A program made the position numbers and the translations under genes. Below the pieces are notes generated by a model. That model made no database searches and had not been told where the DNA came from. It saw only the letters and a program-made list of their open reading frames with translations. DNA of 19,525 nt from Geobacter sp. (GTDB lineage Bacteria; Desulfobacterota; Desulfuromonadia; Geobacterales; Geobacteraceae), in NCBI GenBank assembly GCA_003857395.1, contig RPRC01000138.1, positions 1-19,525 on the forward strand. The letters are read 5' to 3'. Of the stretch, positions 13,134 to 19,525 are shown in pieces. How positions within the stretch are numbered: the stretch's first letter is position 1; the number at the start of each line of letters is the position of its first letter.

Positions 13134-14387
13134 TTAGAGAAATGAGGGGATCTTCTCTCCTCGGATAAGCTCCTCGACCTTTTCCCGTTCGCGCACAACG
13201 AAAAAGGAATTCCCCTTTACCATCACTTCAGCTGCGCGGGGACGGCTGTTGTAGTTGCTGCTCATGGTGAAACCGTAAGCTCCGGCAGACATGAATGCGA
13301 CGAGGTCTCCCTGCTTGAAGGCAGGCATTTCGCGATCCTTGGCGAGAAAATCACCCGATTCGCAGATGGGGCCGACGATATCGGCAACAATGGTACCCTG
13401 CTGGTCCTTGCGCACCGCTTGCACTCCATGGTAGGAGCCGTACAGCGATGGCCGGGCCAGGTCGTTCATGGCGGCGTCCACGATCACGAAGTTCTTCTCA
13501 TCGCCTTTTTTCGTGTAGAGGCATTGAGCAACCATGATGCCGGCATTTCCCACCAGGTTACGTCCCGGCTCGAACAGCAGGTGAAGTCCCATATCTTTGG
13601 TTTCCGCAACGATAGCCTCGCCATATTCCGCGGGCAGTGGTGGTGCTTCGTCGCTGTAGGTAATGCCGAGCCCGCCGCCCAGGTCGAAGTACTGGAGGGT
13701 GATGCCGGCTTCCTTCAGACCGTCGATGAGACGTTTCAGTTTCTTGATGGTATCGATGAAGGGAGAAACCTTGGTCAGCTGGCTGCCGATGTGGCAATCG
13801 ATGCCGATCACCTCCAGGTTGGCCATCTTTGCCGCGCGTTTGTACTGTTCCAGAGATCTTTCGATATTGATACCGAACTTGGCTTTTTTCAGGCCGGTGG
13901 TGATGTAGGGGTGGGTCTCGGGATCCACGTCAGGGTTTACCCTGATGGCGATTCCGGCCTTCTTTCCGAGGCGCCCGGCGACCCGGTCGATGCGGTCCAG
14001 TTCTTCCTCAGACTCGACGTTGAAGAGGAGAATGCCGGTGTTCAGGGCATACTCGATTTCGTCATCTTTTTTTCCCACTCCGGAGTAAACGACTTTTTTC
14101 GGGTCGACTCCGGCCGTGATCGCGCGGTAGAGTTCACCGCCCGACACGATATCGACCCCGCCGCCCTGGTTGAAGAAGGTTTTCAGTACTGCCAGGTTGG
14201 AATTTGCCTTCATGGAGTAGCAGATGGTATGGGGAACGAGAGCAAAGGCCTCATCCATCGCCGTGTAGTGGCGTTCCAACGTCGCATGGGAATAGATGTA
14301 AACCGGTGAGCCGACCGATGCCACGATATCCTTTACCGCGACTTCTTCAGCGTACAGTTCGTTTCCTTTGTACTGAAAATGATGCAT
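13134..14387 (-). CDS. lysA: Diaminopimelate decarboxylase
   Basis: A 417-residue PLP enzyme of fold type III that decarboxylates meso-diaminopimelate to L-lysine. The PLP lysine is K60 in CYSMKANSN. GIDCHIGSQ (196-203) contributes H199 to cofactor stacking, FDLGGGLGI (234-242) binds the phosphate, EPGRNLVG (273-280) contacts substrate, and CESGDFLA (342-349) gives the active-site cysteine C342 that acts across the dimer. SAGAYGFTMSSNYN (368-381) holds the conserved tyrosine Y371. The ATG has GGAGG five bases upstream. It is the first gene after the promoter at 14447-14475 and leads the lysA-dapA-dapB-dapL cluster. The leader is about 55 bases, too short for a lysine riboswitch. Confidence 0.97.
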   Translation of the reverse strand: MHHFQYKGNELYAEEVAVKDIVASVGSPVYIYSHATLERHYTAMDEAFALVPHTICYSMKANSNLAVLKTFFNQGGGVDIVSGGELYRAITAGVDPKKVVYSGVGKKDDEIEYALNTGILLFNVESEEELDRIDRVAGRLGKKAGIAIRVNPDVDPETHPYITTGLKKAKFGINIERSLEQYKRAAKMANLEVIGIDCHIGSQLTKVSPFIDTIKKLKRLIDGLKEAGITLQYFDLGGGLGITYSDEAPPLPAEYGEAIVAETKDMGLHLLFEPGRNLVGNAGIMVAQCLYTKKGDEKNFVIVDAAMNDLARPSLYGSYHGVQAVRKDQQGTIVADIVGPICESGDFLAKDREMPAFKQGDLVAFMSAGAYGFTMSSNYNSRPRAAEVMVKGNSFFVVREREKVEELIRGEKIPSFL

Positions 14388-14446
14388 ACCGTCCTCCGAT
14401 ATAAATGATCCGGCACAGTCTGCCGTCGTTTGATTGAAAGTTTACT

Positions 14447-14475
14447 TTTGTAGCACATGGGGTGATAAAAGTCAA
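14447..14475 (-). promoter_or_regulatory. Promoter of the lysA-dapA-dapB-dapL cluster
   Basis: On the minus strand TTGACT (14475-14470) is followed by exactly 17 bases and TACAAA (14452-14447). The start of transcription should fall near 14440, 55 bases before the lysA ATG. A 12-bp palindrome, AACAGGCCTGTT (14476-14487), touches the upstream edge of the -35 box and is a plausible regulator site. Confidence 0.6.
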
Positions 14476-14580
14476 AACAGGCCTGTTCTGTAAAAGTTTT
14501 AGAGGAAGGCGGGATAGCAGTGAATCCTTTCCCGGTTGGCATTTCGAGCAGGACACTTTCTGCCGAAATGGCAGTGGACC

Positions 14581-14614
14581 AAAAACTTTCTTTCGGAGTA
14601 TCCGGGTGGATACT
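14581..14614 (-). terminator. Terminator-like hairpin after the arginine cluster
   Basis: AGTATCC and GGATACT (14597-14603 and 14608-14614) form a perfect 7-bp stem with a four-base loop, starting two bases after the lipoprotein stop. On the minus strand a TTTTT run follows at 14585-14581, 11 bases past the stem, which is far for a classic terminator. It would separate the arginine transcript from the lysA promoter. Confidence 0.5.
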
Positions 14615-14616
14615 GC

Positions 14617-15372
14617 TTATTCGGAAAGGGAAAATTTACCCTCTACCATGTTGGAAAGATCGCTCTCAACCAGGTCAGGACCGATTTTTGCTCTGGTCCG
14701 CACAGCGTAATAGTATAAAACTCCGTGCTCCATGTGCGGGTCGGCGAACGTGGTGGTGTCGGCCGGTACTGTTGCAATGGGAGACAGGGGCATGAGGCCT
14801 TCTGCCTGTTTTCGGTAAATGGAAAAACCTTCCAGAGTCTTGTCCGGGATTGGCGTTGGGATCTTCCATTGGAGAGTAACGCTATCAGGAGTCTTCATGG
14901 CTGAGAGTACCGGTGTTGCCGGCGGGATCAGTTTCGTCCTGCGGACCTTGTTTGAACCCTTGCTGGTCGCTCCGTCCTTCTCAAACGAGACGACATTGTA
15001 CTGGTAGGTTTTGTTATCCATAAGTTCGCTGTCGTATAAGCAGTAGCGTGAGCCGATCTGAAGGACATCGTGCAGGTACTCGGGGTCAATGAGCTTCACT
15101 TGGCGGTAGGCATTCGGGCACTCTTCGCAGTCTTGATCAGGAGGAAGCACGTCACGGCGGAAGACCCTGAATCCTGCCAGGCTTTCGAGCGGGCCACCCC
15201 ATTCCTCCTTGCCGGGCCGGGACCAGCAGACGAGGAAACGGTTCCCTTTCTGCTCGACCTGGAGATCGTTGATGGCTGCAGGTACCAGTGCCTCCGGCGC
15301 TACCAGGGGACCGCGTTTACCGCAGGCGGTGAAGAGGAGGGCTATTCCGATCCAGATACAGTACTTTTTCAT
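14617..15372 (-). CDS. Lipoprotein with LptM/YifL-like N-terminus and fibronectin-III-like domains
   Basis: A 251-residue lipoprotein. The short signal ends in LFTAC with the anchor cysteine at 17, directly followed by CGKRGPLVAP. The C-G-x-x-G-P-L pattern is the signature of LptM (YifL), a small lipoprotein that helps the LptD/E lipopolysaccharide translocon mature. LptM is about 67 residues in E. coli; here about 230 residues follow, reading as two fibronectin-III-like units (about 32-147 and 151-246), with INDLQVEQKGNRFLVCWSRP and SVTLQWKIPTP as B/C strands. Cysteines 49, 82, 85 and 111 may form disulfides. It lies 34 bases after argH and immediately before lysA, as lptM precedes lysA in gammaproteobacteria. 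The ribosome site is GGAAGGG, nine bases from the ATG. Function as an LptM homologue is inferred. Confidence 0.75.
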   Translation of the reverse strand: MKKYCIWIGIALLFTACGKRGPLVAPEALVPAAINDLQVEQKGNRFLVCWSRPGKEEWGGPLESLAGFRVFRRDVLPPDQDCEECPNAYRQVKLIDPEYLHDVLQIGSRYCLYDSELMDNKTYQYNVVSFEKDGATSKGSNKVRRTKLIPPATPVLSAMKTPDSVTLQWKIPTPIPDKTLEGFSIYRKQAEGLMPLSPIATVPADTTTFADPHMEHGVLYYYAVRTRAKIGPDLVESDLSNMVEGKFSLSE

Positions 15373-15406
15373 GGCGAAGGTCCCTTCCGGGTTTGAAAAA
15401 CAGTTT

Positions 15407-16783
15407 TTACTTCTCTTTTTTCAACCGCTCTATCTCCGCCTTTACTCTCACGAGGGCGGTGCCGCCGGTGGCGCTTCGGGCATTGACGCTCGCTTCCAGG
15501 GTAATGGCGGCATAGATGTCGTCACCGATCAGATCGGAAAAACTTTTCCATTCGGCCGGCGTGAGCTCTTCCAGTTTCTTGCCATGTTCGATGCAGTAGC
15601 GAACCGATTTCCCCACCACCTCGTGAGCCTCGCGAAAGGGCATGCCGGTTCGGACCAGGTAGTCTGCCACATCAGTGGCGTTGGAAAAGCCCTCTGCCGC
15701 CGCCTGCAGCATAACGTCCGCTTTAATCTTCATCTCCCTAACCATATCGGCAAAGATTTTCAGACTCCCTTTGACCGTATCTATGGTGTCGAAGAGAGGT
15801 TCTTTGTCCTCCTGCATGTCCTTGTTGTAGGCCAGCGGGAGGGCTTTCATGACGGTGAGGAGTGCCATGAGGTTACCGTAAACCCGTCCGGTTTTGCCCC
15901 GCACCAGTTCCGGCACATCCGGATTTTTCTTCTGCGGCATGATGGACGAGCCGGTGCAGAAGGAGTCGGAGAGCTCGATAAAGTTGAATTCGCTTGTCGA
16001 CCAGAGGATCAGTTCTTCGGAGAAACGAGACAGGTGCATCATCAGAATCGAAGATGCCGAGATGAACTCAAGGGCGAAGTCCCGGTCCGAAACAGAGTCG
16101 AGGGAGTTCCGGGTCGGACCCGAAAATTCCAGTTCGCTCGCAACATATTCACGGTCGATGGGGAAGGTGGTTCCTGCCAGGGCTCCCGCACCGAGAGGAA
16201 GCACGTTGAGGCGCTTTGCGCAATCTTCCATGCGTCCCCTGTCGCGGCGGAACATCTCCACATAGGCCAGCATATGATGGGAAAAGAGGATCGGCTGGGC
16301 TACTTGCAGATGGGTGTAGCCGGGCATGATCGCACCAAGATTCGTTTCTGCCTGAAAGAGCAGTGCATCTTTCAGCAGGTCCAGGTAGCGAATCACCTCG
16401 CCGATTTCTTCCCGCAGGTAGAGGCGGATATCAACCGCCACCTGATCATTGCGTGAGCGTCCGGTGTGGAGACGTTTCCCTGCTTCACCAATCGCTGCCG
16501 ACAGGCGGGCTTCGATGTTCATGTGGATGTCTTCCAGGGAAACGGAGAAATCGAAGTCTCCGGCCTCGATCCGGGCGAGAATCTCCTCCAGGCCGGAAAC
16601 AATGGCGTCAACATCGGCCTGGGGAATGATGCCTTGACGGCCGAGCATTCGGGCATGGGCGAGAGAGCCGCGGATGTCCTGGCGGTAGAGACGTTTATCG
16701 AAATCGATGGAAGCGGTGAATTCCTCGACAAATGCATCGGTGGGTTGGGAGAAACGGCCTCCCCAGAGTTTGTCCTTGGACAT
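15407..16783 (-). CDS. argH: Argininosuccinate lyase
   Basis: A 458-residue homotetrameric enzyme of the aspartase/fumarase superfamily that splits argininosuccinate into arginine and fumarate, the last step of arginine synthesis. The N-terminus [21 protein letters not shown] is diagnostic. Substrate-binding [12 protein letters not shown] is at 104-116, the catalytic-base region [11 protein letters not shown] holds H158, and the mobile signature loop [11 protein letters not shown] (278-288) carries the catalytic serine S280. Length matches the family. The frame stays open 39 codons further upstream, but that stretch translates repeat DNA (16819-16875); the ATG at 16783 follows AGGAG by seven bases. 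It is separated from argG by 179 bases made up mostly of repeats. Confidence 0.97.
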   Translation of the reverse strand: MSKDKLWGGRFSQPTDAFVEEFTASIDFDKRLYRQDIRGSLAHARMLGRQGIIPQADVDAIVSGLEEILARIEAGDFDFSVSLEDIHMNIEARLSAAIGEAGKRLHTGRSRNDQVAVDIRLYLREEIGEVIRYLDLLKDALLFQAETNLGAIMPGYTHLQVAQPILFSHHMLAYVEMFRRDRGRMEDCAKRLNVLPLGAGALAGTTFPIDREYVASELEFSGPTRNSLDSVSDRDFALEFISASSILMMHLSRFSEELILWSTSEFNFIELSDSFCTGSSIMPQKKNPDVPELVRGKTGRVYGNLMALLTVMKALPLAYNKDMQEDKEPLFDTIDTVKGSLKIFADMVREMKIKADVMLQAAAEGFSNATDVADYLVRTGMPFREAHEVVGKSVRYCIEHGKKLEELTPAEWKSFSDLIGDDIYAAITLEASVNARSATGGTALVRVKAEIERLKKEK

Positions 16784-16818
16784 GCTGATCTCCTGCTGAA
16801 ATATCTTATGCAAATGAA

Positions 16819-16875
16819 ACCACCCCCGCCCTTTGGGCACCCCCTCCTGATTCAGGAGGGGGCAGGGGGGGTGGT
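16819..16875. repeat. C/G-rich nested inverted repeat upstream of argH
   Basis: An inner 11-bp stem, CCCCCTCCTGA (16840-16850) with TCAGGAGGGGG (16852-16862), is enclosed by ACCACCCCC (16819-16827) and GGGGGTGGT (16867-16875). The left flank holds an extra GCCCTTTGGGC palindrome (16828-16838). It is non-coding, sits 36 bases before the argH ATG, and is unlike the GTAG-footed pair next to it. Confidence 0.8.
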
Positions 16876-16886
16876 GTGTTTTTCCT

Positions 16887-16966
16887 GCAGGGGCAACCAC
16901 AGGGGGTTGCCCTTGTTTGGGCAGGCACGGCCCTTGAATCGGGCAGGCACGGGGGCCTGCCCCTAC
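16887..16966. repeat. Pair of inverted REP units (BIME-like) abutting the end of argG
   Basis: The first unit, plus strand, has foot GCAG (16887-16890), stem GGGCAACC/GGTTGCCC (16891-16898, 16905-16912) and loop ACAGGG. The second, minus strand, has foot GTAG (16966-16963), stem GGGCAGGC/GCCTGCCC (16962-16955, 16948-16941) and loop CCCCGT. The spacer contains a partial third copy: GGGCAGGCACGG recurs at 16919-16930 and 16941-16952. The layout equals that of the 3045-3108 element. The second unit's foot contains the argG stop codon. Confidence 0.85.
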
Positions 16967-18180
16967 TTCCTGTTTGCCTTCATCAAAGACCGAATCCGCA
17001 GGCGCAGGGCATTGAGGCGGATGAAACCCTCGGCATCCTGCTGGTTATAGACCTCGTCCGCTTCAAAGGTAGCGAATTCCGGGTTGAAGAGGGAGTCGGT
17101 ATCAGATTTGCGACCAACAATGCGGCAGAGACCCTTGTAGAGCTTTACCCGTGCCACGCCGTTGACAGGCTTCTGTGATTCGTCGATCATGGCCTGGAGC
17201 ATCTCGCGCTCCGGGGCAAACCAGTAGCCGTAGTAGACCATTTCGGCATAGCGGGGGATCAGCGAATCACGTATATGCATCACTTCGCGATCCATGGTGA
17301 TCTGCTCCACCGCCATGTGGGCTTCGCGGAGAATGGTGCCGCCGGGGGTCTCATAGACGCCGCGCGACTTCATACCGACGTAGCGGTTTTCCATCAGGTC
17401 GACGCGGCCGATGCCGTGCTGGCCGCCAAGGAAGTTCAGGTGGGCCAGAAGCTGAGCTGGGGACATCTTTTCCCCGTCCACGGCCACCGCGTTACCATTC
17501 CGGAACTCGATCTCCACGTACTGGGGCTTGTTGGGCGCCTTTTCCGGGGATTTGGTCAGGACATACATCTCTTCCGGTGCTTCGGCGTAAGGATCTTCCA
17601 GGATTCCACCTTCAAAGGAAATATGCAGGAGGTTGCGGTCCGAGGACCAGGGACGTTTCTTGGTGACCGGGACCGGGATGCCGTTTTTCTTGGCATAGTC
17701 CAGTAGAGCCTGGCGGCTGTTCAGGTCCCAGGTGCGCCATGGTGCGATGATGGTGATGCCGGGGTTGAAGTGGTAGTAGGTCAGTTCAAAACGAACCTGG
17801 TCATTGCCTTTGCCGGTGGCACCGTGAGCCACGGAATCGGCCTTCTCGATTTTGGCGATCTCCATCTGACGTTTTGCTATCAGCGGCCGGGCGATCGAGG
17901 TGCCAAGGAGGTAGGAACCCTCATAGATGGCGTTTGCCCGAAATATGGGGAAGACGAAATCCTTGACGAACTCCTCGCGCAGGTCGTCGATATAGACCTT
18001 GTCGGCGCCGGTTGCGATGGCTTTGTCACGGATGGGAGTCAACTCGTCCCCTTGCCCCAGGTCGGCGGCGAAAGCCACCACCTTGCAACCGTACTCGTTC
18101 TTCAACCACTTGAGGATGATGGAGGTATCGAGACCGCCGGAATAGGCGAGAACAATCTTTTTTACTTCTTTCTTGGCCAT
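16963..18180 (-). CDS. argG: Argininosuccinate synthase
   Basis: A 405-residue ATP-dependent ligase that joins citrulline and aspartate to argininosuccinate. The N-type ATP pyrophosphatase P-loop YSGGLDTS is at 13-20. The citrulline/aspartate-binding [13 protein letters not shown] follows near 119-131. [26 protein letters not shown] and [12 protein letters not shown] are further signatures of the type I family. The ATG follows AAAGGAGAA closely, a strong ribosome site. It lies 57 bases after argF in the arginine cluster. The last codons read ANRK, and the TAG stop comes from the GTAG foot of a REP unit, so the repeat begins at the stop itself. Otherwise normal in length and motifs. Confidence 0.97.
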   Translation of the reverse strand: MAKKEVKKIVLAYSGGLDTSIILKWLKNEYGCKVVAFAADLGQGDELTPIRDKAIATGADKVYIDDLREEFVKDFVFPIFRANAIYEGSYLLGTSIARPLIAKRQMEIAKIEKADSVAHGATGKGNDQVRFELTYYHFNPGITIIAPWRTWDLNSRQALLDYAKKNGIPVPVTKKRPWSSDRNLLHISFEGGILEDPYAEAPEEMYVLTKSPEKAPNKPQYVEIEFRNGNAVAVDGEKMSPAQLLAHLNFLGGQHGIGRVDLMENRYVGMKSRGVYETPGGTILREAHMAVEQITMDREVMHIRDSLIPRYAEMVYYGYWFAPEREMLQAMIDESQKPVNGVARVKLYKGLCRIVGRKSDTDSLFNPEFATFEADEVYNQQDAEGFIRLNALRLRIRSLMKANRK

Positions 18181-18237
18181 ATGGTTCTCCTTTGCAAATA
18201 TATAAGAATTACTGCCTGGCAGCTTTCTGACAGGACT

Positions 18238-19149
18238 CTACGCCATCAGGGTTGCCATGATTGCTTTTTGAATGTGCAGCCGGTTTTCCGCCTCGTCCCA
18301 GACTACCGAGTTGGGGCCTTCGATGACCTCGTCGGTGATTTCTTCGTCCCGGTGGGCCGGAAGGCAGTGCATGACGATGCAGTCGGGCTTGGCCAGCTTC
18401 AGGGTTTCGGCATTGAGCTGGTAGCCGGCAAAGGCCTTTTCACGCGCTTTCTGCTCCTCTTCCTGCCCCATGCTGGCCCAGACGTCGGTATTGAGGACGT
18501 CGGCATCCTGTACCGCTGCTTTCGGGTCATCCGTAAGTACGATGGCTGATTTCCCGTTGGCTTGTGCCCATTCGAGCACCTTCTGATCAGGCTGATAGCC
18601 CTGCGGGCAGGCGAGGGTCAGGTCGAAACCGAAAATTGCGGCCGCCTCGATCCAGGTGTTGGCCATGTTGTTGCCGTCACCGATCCAGACGAATTTGAGG
18701 CCCTGGTAGCTTCCCTTGTGCTCGATAACGGTCATAAGATCCGCCATGATCTGGCATGGGTGAAAGAGGTCGGTCAGGCCGTTGATGATCGGCACCGAGG
18801 CAAACCGGGCCAGTTCTTCAACGATTTCCTGGCCATAGGTGCGGACCATAATGCCATCACAGTAACGGGACAGGGTCCGGGCGGTGTCCTTGAGAGGCTC
18901 GCCCCTGCCCATCTGGGAAGTGCCCGAGGAGATGAACAGTCCGTGGCCTCCCAGTTGGTAGATGCCCACCTCGAAGGAAACCCTCGTCCGGGTGGAGGAT
19001 TTCTCGAAGATCATGGCCAGGGTTTTTCCTTTGAGAAGACGGTGTTTGTCCCCGTCTTTCTGCTTCTTTTTCAGTTCCAGAGCCAGCTTGAAGAGCTCGT
19101 CGAGCTCCTTTTTGGAAAAATCGTGCAGTGCCAGGAAATTCTTGTTCAT
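18238..19149 (-). CDS. argF: Ornithine carbamoyltransferase
   Basis: A 303-residue trimeric enzyme that forms citrulline from ornithine and carbamoyl phosphate. The carbamoyl-phosphate motif STRTR is at 52-56, HPCQ at 130-133, the ornithine-binding DVWASMG at 222-228 and the catalytic HCLP at 261-264, all intact. The ATG at 19149 is preceded by GGAGG at eight bases; an in-frame ATG further upstream (19200) lacks one and would add 17 residues foreign to the family. It follows argD by 83 bases and precedes argG by 57, consistent with one transcript. No ArgR-type operator is recognisable in the part of the operon shown; the promoter presumably lies upstream, beyond the right edge. Confidence 0.97.
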   Translation of the reverse strand: MNKNFLALHDFSKKELDELFKLALELKKKQKDGDKHRLLKGKTLAMIFEKSSTRTRVSFEVGIYQLGGHGLFISSGTSQMGRGEPLKDTARTLSRYCDGIMVRTYGQEIVEELARFASVPIINGLTDLFHPCQIMADLMTVIEHKGSYQGLKFVWIGDGNNMANTWIEAAAIFGFDLTLACPQGYQPDQKVLEWAQANGKSAIVLTDDPKAAVQDADVLNTDVWASMGQEEEQKAREKAFAGYQLNAETLKLAKPDCIVMHCLPAHRDEEITDEVIEGPNSVVWDEAENRLHIQKAIMATLMA

Positions 19150-19232
19150 AGTAGTATCCTCCAGGGGGCAGGAACGCTCTTGGTGCGCCTGCAACATCAC
19201 AGGTGAAATTGTTTTCCAATGACCAGCCGTTC

Positions 19233-19525
19233 TTACTGAGCGGGCGGTACTTCCGACAAAATTGTCTCCAGGATGCCAATCATCTCATCTATCTCTTGTT
19301 CCTCGACGATGAGGGGCGGCACAAAACGGAGTACCCGGTCCTGAGCCACATTGATCAGCAGACCTTTCTCCAGGGCCTTCCTGACGATATCGGAGCCGGG
19401 GATGGAGAGCTCTGCACCAATAATCAGGCCGATGCCGCGGACTTCAGTGATGAAGGCAAATTTTTTCTGCAGTTTTTTAAGCTGCTCGGTAAGGTAGTTC
19501 CCCATCTTCATGGTGTGCTCAAGAA
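19233..19525 (-). CDS. argD: Acetylornithine aminotransferase, C-terminal part, runs off the window
   Basis: The last 97 codons including the stop of a class III PLP aminotransferase are visible; the gene continues beyond the right edge. The segment LEHTMKMGNYL, then ITEVRGIGLIIGAEL, and RVLRFVPPLIVEEQEIDEMIGIL match the C-terminal domain of ArgD, which makes N-acetylornithine and in many bacteria doubles as succinyl-DAP aminotransferase. Here DapL makes that second role unnecessary for lysine. The PLP lysine lies outside the window. Its place before argF supports argD over the related gabT or bioA. An internal ATG at 19511 is not the true start. Confidence 0.9.
   Translation of the reverse strand, partial: LEHTMKMGNYLTEQLKKLQKKFAFITEVRGIGLIIGAELSIPGSDIVRKALEKGLLINVAQDRVLRFVPPLIVEEQEIDEMIGILETILSEVPPAQ

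Noticed and set aside
13419..14309. Plus-strand open frame of 296 codons opposite lysA
   Set aside because: Antisense of an intact lysA, no ribosome site and no domain.
14388..14440. Lysine riboswitch in the lysA leader
   Set aside because: The leader is about 55 bases, far shorter than the roughly 170-base lysine aptamer, and shows none of its conserved core.
15209..16456. Plus-strand open frame of 415 codons opposite argH
   Set aside because: It is the antisense shadow of argH and the lipoprotein, with histidine- and arginine-rich composition typical of such shadows.

Overview
The window looks like a chromosomal segment of a deltaproteobacterium of the Geobacter/Desulfuromonadales type. 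The main reasons are the order of the biosynthetic genes (argD-argF-argG-argH, a lipoprotein, lysA, dapA, dapB, dapL, all on the minus strand), the use of the LL-diaminopimelate aminotransferase (DapL) shortcut for lysine, and the many GC-rich hairpin repeats. The genus is inferred from gene order and protein style; no database search was possible.

Layout. Positions 1-2115 are an accessory stretch, visibly richer in A/T than the rest. It holds the N-terminal part of a REP-associated tyrosine (Y1/HUH) transposase running off the left edge, a short array of CCTGTATTT repeats, a VapBC toxin-antitoxin pair with a near-consensus promoter and an overlapping operator-like palindrome, a small secreted protein of unknown function, and a gene-poor gap with a possible minus-strand small RNA. 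Positions 2116-4937 carry miaA (tRNA modification), a divergent WYL-domain regulator and a DoxX membrane protein. Positions 4983-8201 carry a two-gene minus-strand unit: an outer-membrane lipoprotein of LolA/LolB type followed by a large MMPL/RND exporter related to HpnN. A plus-strand MFS exporter follows (8426-9787), convergent with the lysine genes and separated from them by a bidirectional hairpin terminator.

Positions 9850-14387 form the lysine/diaminopimelate cluster, transcribed lysA-dapA-dapB-dapL from a recognisable promoter at 14447-14475. DapA makes the dihydrodipicolinate precursor, DapB reduces it, DapL converts tetrahydrodipicolinate directly to LL-DAP, and LysA decarboxylates meso-DAP; the epimerase DapF is not here. 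Positions 14617-19525 hold the arginine cluster, transcribed argD(partial)-argF-argG-argH and ending in a lipoprotein. That lipoprotein has an LptM/YifL-like N-terminus (CGKRGPL just after the lipid-anchor cysteine) joined to what look like two fibronectin-III-like domains.

The most interesting non-coding signal is a set of hairpin repeats between the housekeeping genes. Two of them (3045-3108 and 16887-16966) are pairs of inverted REP units with a GTAG (or GCAG) foot, the signature recognised by REP-associated transposases, one of which lies at the left edge. One REP unit supplies the TAG stop codon of argG. A perfect 30-bp inverted repeat of a different family lies between dapB and dapL.
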